A DNA stretch of 8,849 bases, from contig PMAM01000368.1 of the NCBI GenBank assembly GCA_003152595.1, positions 27,926-36,774 of the forward strand. The letters are read 5' to 3'. Origin of the DNA: Acidobacterium sp. (GTDB taxonomy: Bacteria; Acidobacteriota; Terriglobia; Terriglobales; Acidobacteriaceae). Numbering within the stretch: the stretch's first letter is position 1; every line of letters starts with the position of its first letter. A model generated the notes under the pieces. It searched no databases. It saw only the letters and a program-made list of their open reading frames with translations, and was not told the DNA's origin. The translations under genes and the position numbers were made by a program. This document shows, one piece after another, positions 7,489 through 8,849 of this stretch.

Positions 7489-8849
7489 TCAGTCTCCAAA
7501 ATTCAGCCGCAATCCCACCCGTACCAGCCGCGGCGTCCCCAGCGTCGTCAACGGTGTCTTGCCCACTTCAATCGACCGATCGAACAGATTCTCTCCCGCC
7601 GCAAAAGCGGCTACGTGCCGGCCAATGTTGTGTTCGGCATCCGCGTCGAGACGAAAGTAGCTGTGCAACAGGTAATTGTTGGCGTCGTCGTCGAACTGGC
7701 GGCCGCTCATGCGCCCCTGCAGGCTGAGAGTCCCGAGGCTCGCACGCATGAAGCGCACCTGCGCTGTGCCCATGTTGCGCGCCACCTGCGGGATCCAGTT
7801 GCCCACCAGTTGCGGCTCGGGCGCAAATTTTGTAACCGTCGCATCGGCAAATTGGTAGCCGCCCTCGACGTTGATCCACGATGCGGGCTGCATGGCGTAA
7901 TCGAGCGAGACCCCGCGGCTCTCGATCTGGCCGAGGTTCTCGCGCTGCAGCAGCGTCGACGTCGGCGTCACGCTGAGGGTCAGCGCGGTGATCGGCCGAT
8001 TGACCTGTGTCCAGAAATAGCTCGCACGCAGGCTCGATCCGTACTTGCGGAGGTCGGCCTGGAACCCCGTCTCCCAACCCGTCGCGCGCTCAGAACGCAA
8101 ATTCGGGTTGGGATTAGTAATCTGCTGCGCGACTTGGCCCGTCCGGTAGAGCTCGTTCTCCGTCGGGGCACGGTAGGCCCGAAACCCCGATGCATTCAAA
8201 GACAGCCAGGGAGTCACTCGCCGTACCAGCCCGAGACGCGGATCGAAAACCGTCTCAGAAAACGACGGCAACTGCACCGCCGCAGCGGAACTGGAGAACT
8301 GCTGAGCATCGAAGTTGGAAAAGTGATCGACGCGCGCCGAGCCGATGACAGTCCATTGCGATGGCGTGAACAGCAACTCCGCCCACTCCCCGGTCTGCCG
8401 CTGGCGCGCGGTCGTGTCCAGCGTGGAGTGGGAGACGAGAGACAGTTCGTCGTCTCCGGCGCGCACGTCGTGCGTATCCGCGCCGGCAAGAACGAGCGCC
8501 CGGCTGCCGATGGAATGACGCCAGCGGAGCGACGCCCCCAATTCATCAGCGGGATCGAAGGCGAAGCGTGTCGGCGTCTCCGTGGCGCGGCCCGCGCCGA
8601 CGCTTGAAAAGGTCTGGCGGTAGTGCTCGTTATCACCGAAGAGGCGCAGCGCGAAATCGTGCCAGTCCGCGCCCGCGGCCTCGCGCCACAACCGGGTTGC
8701 GTTCCAGGTGGCCGGCGTTCCATTGTGACGCTCTTCATTCAGAACGTTGCTGCGCAGAAAAACCCGCCCGCCACCCGGGAGAGAGTGCTCGAACTCCGCG
8801 AGACCGTTTTGTGCGTGGACATTCGACGGCTGATCGATGGGCCCGCGCA
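7489..8849 (-). CDS. TonB-dependent outer-membrane receptor, C-terminal part (partial)
   Basis: The frame runs off the right edge of the window without a stop; 452 residues of the C-terminal beta-barrel are visible, and the TonB box and plug domain lie outside. TonB-dependent receptors import large or scarce nutrients, such as siderophores, cobalamin or glycans, across the outer membrane. Visible evidence is the long run of alternating amphipathic strands, the barrel signature FRAYRAPTENELY followed by NPNLRSERATGWETGF, an ENLFDRSIEVG segment near the end, and the terminal strand RLVRVGLRLNFGD. The end is slightly unusual because one Asp follows the customary C-terminal Phe. A TTG at 8691 could be misread as a start, but coding similarity continues upstream (for example LNEERHNGTPATWN), so the gene is cut by the window edge, not short. 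The ligand cannot be told. It converges on hemL across 40 bp. Confidence 0.9.
   Translation of the reverse strand, partial: RGPIDQPSNVHAQNGLAEFEHSLPGGGRVFLRSNVLNEERHNGTPATWNATRLWREAAGADWHDFALRLFGDNEHYRQTFSSVGAGRATETPTRFAFDPADELGASLRWRHSIGSRALVLAGADTHDVRAGDDELSLVSHSTLDTTARQRQTGEWAELLFTPSQWTVIGSARVDHFSNFDAQQFSSSAAAVQLPSFSETVFDPRLGLVRRVTPWLSLNASGFRAYRAPTENELYRTGQVAQQITNPNPNLRSERATGWETGFQADLRKYGSSLRASYFWTQVNRPITALTLSVTPTSTLLQRENLGQIESRGVSLDYAMQPASWINVEGGYQFADATVTKFAPEPQLVGNWIPQVARNMGTAQVRFMRASLGTLSLQGRMSGRQFDDDANNYLLHSYFRLDADAEHNIGRHVAAFAAGENLFDRSIEVGKTPLTTLGTPRLVRVGLRLNFGD

Noticed and set aside
7489..8691. A complete 400-residue protein starting at TTG 8691
   Set aside because: The same frame stays open to the right edge with receptor-like sequence, so the gene is truncated by the window and this is not its start.

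Overview
This is a GC-rich, densely coded stretch of ordinary bacterial chromosome carrying mostly housekeeping genes. The best taxonomic guess is Acidobacteriota, perhaps the Solibacter/Bryobacter side. That guess rests on a free-standing diheme cytochrome that looks like the photosynthetic reaction-centre cytochrome c subunit family, a secreted DUF885 protein, high GC, and a large TonB-dependent receptor implying an outer membrane. It is inference; the window has no rRNA or other phylogenetic marker.

Layout, left to right. Bases 1-74 are the tail of an unidentified plus-strand gene. It abuts mpg (75-698), a 3-methyladenine DNA glycosylase. A short intergenic region with a small palindrome leads to an exported diheme c-type cytochrome (799-1317, +). 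That gene meets the minus-strand panB-panC pair (pantothenate synthesis; panB 2179-3078, panC 1321-2169) tail to tail with only 3 bp between stop codons. A 281-bp non-coding region (3079-3359) follows. It holds a likely terminator for galU and an imperfect GC-rich inverted repeat resembling a REP-type element. Next on the minus strand are galU (3360-4241) and an exported DUF885 metallopeptidase-like protein (4329-6089). A very short divergent promoter region (6090-6152) separates the latter from hemL (6153-7448, +), which makes 5-aminolevulinate. hemL converges on the 3' end of a TonB-dependent receptor gene (7489 to beyond the right edge, minus).

How the genes relate: panB and panC catalyse two steps of one pathway and are almost certainly co-transcribed. 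hemL feeds tetrapyrrole synthesis and so ultimately supplies haem for cytochromes such as the one here, but the two genes are not in one operon. The rest look like unrelated neighbours.

I found no mobile element genes, tRNA, rRNA, CRISPR array or phage genes, and no convincing new multi-gene system. The points most worth a second look are the inverted repeat at 3223-3286, the free-standing diheme cytochrome, the DUF885 protein of unknown substrate, and the tight hemL/DUF885 divergent promoter region.
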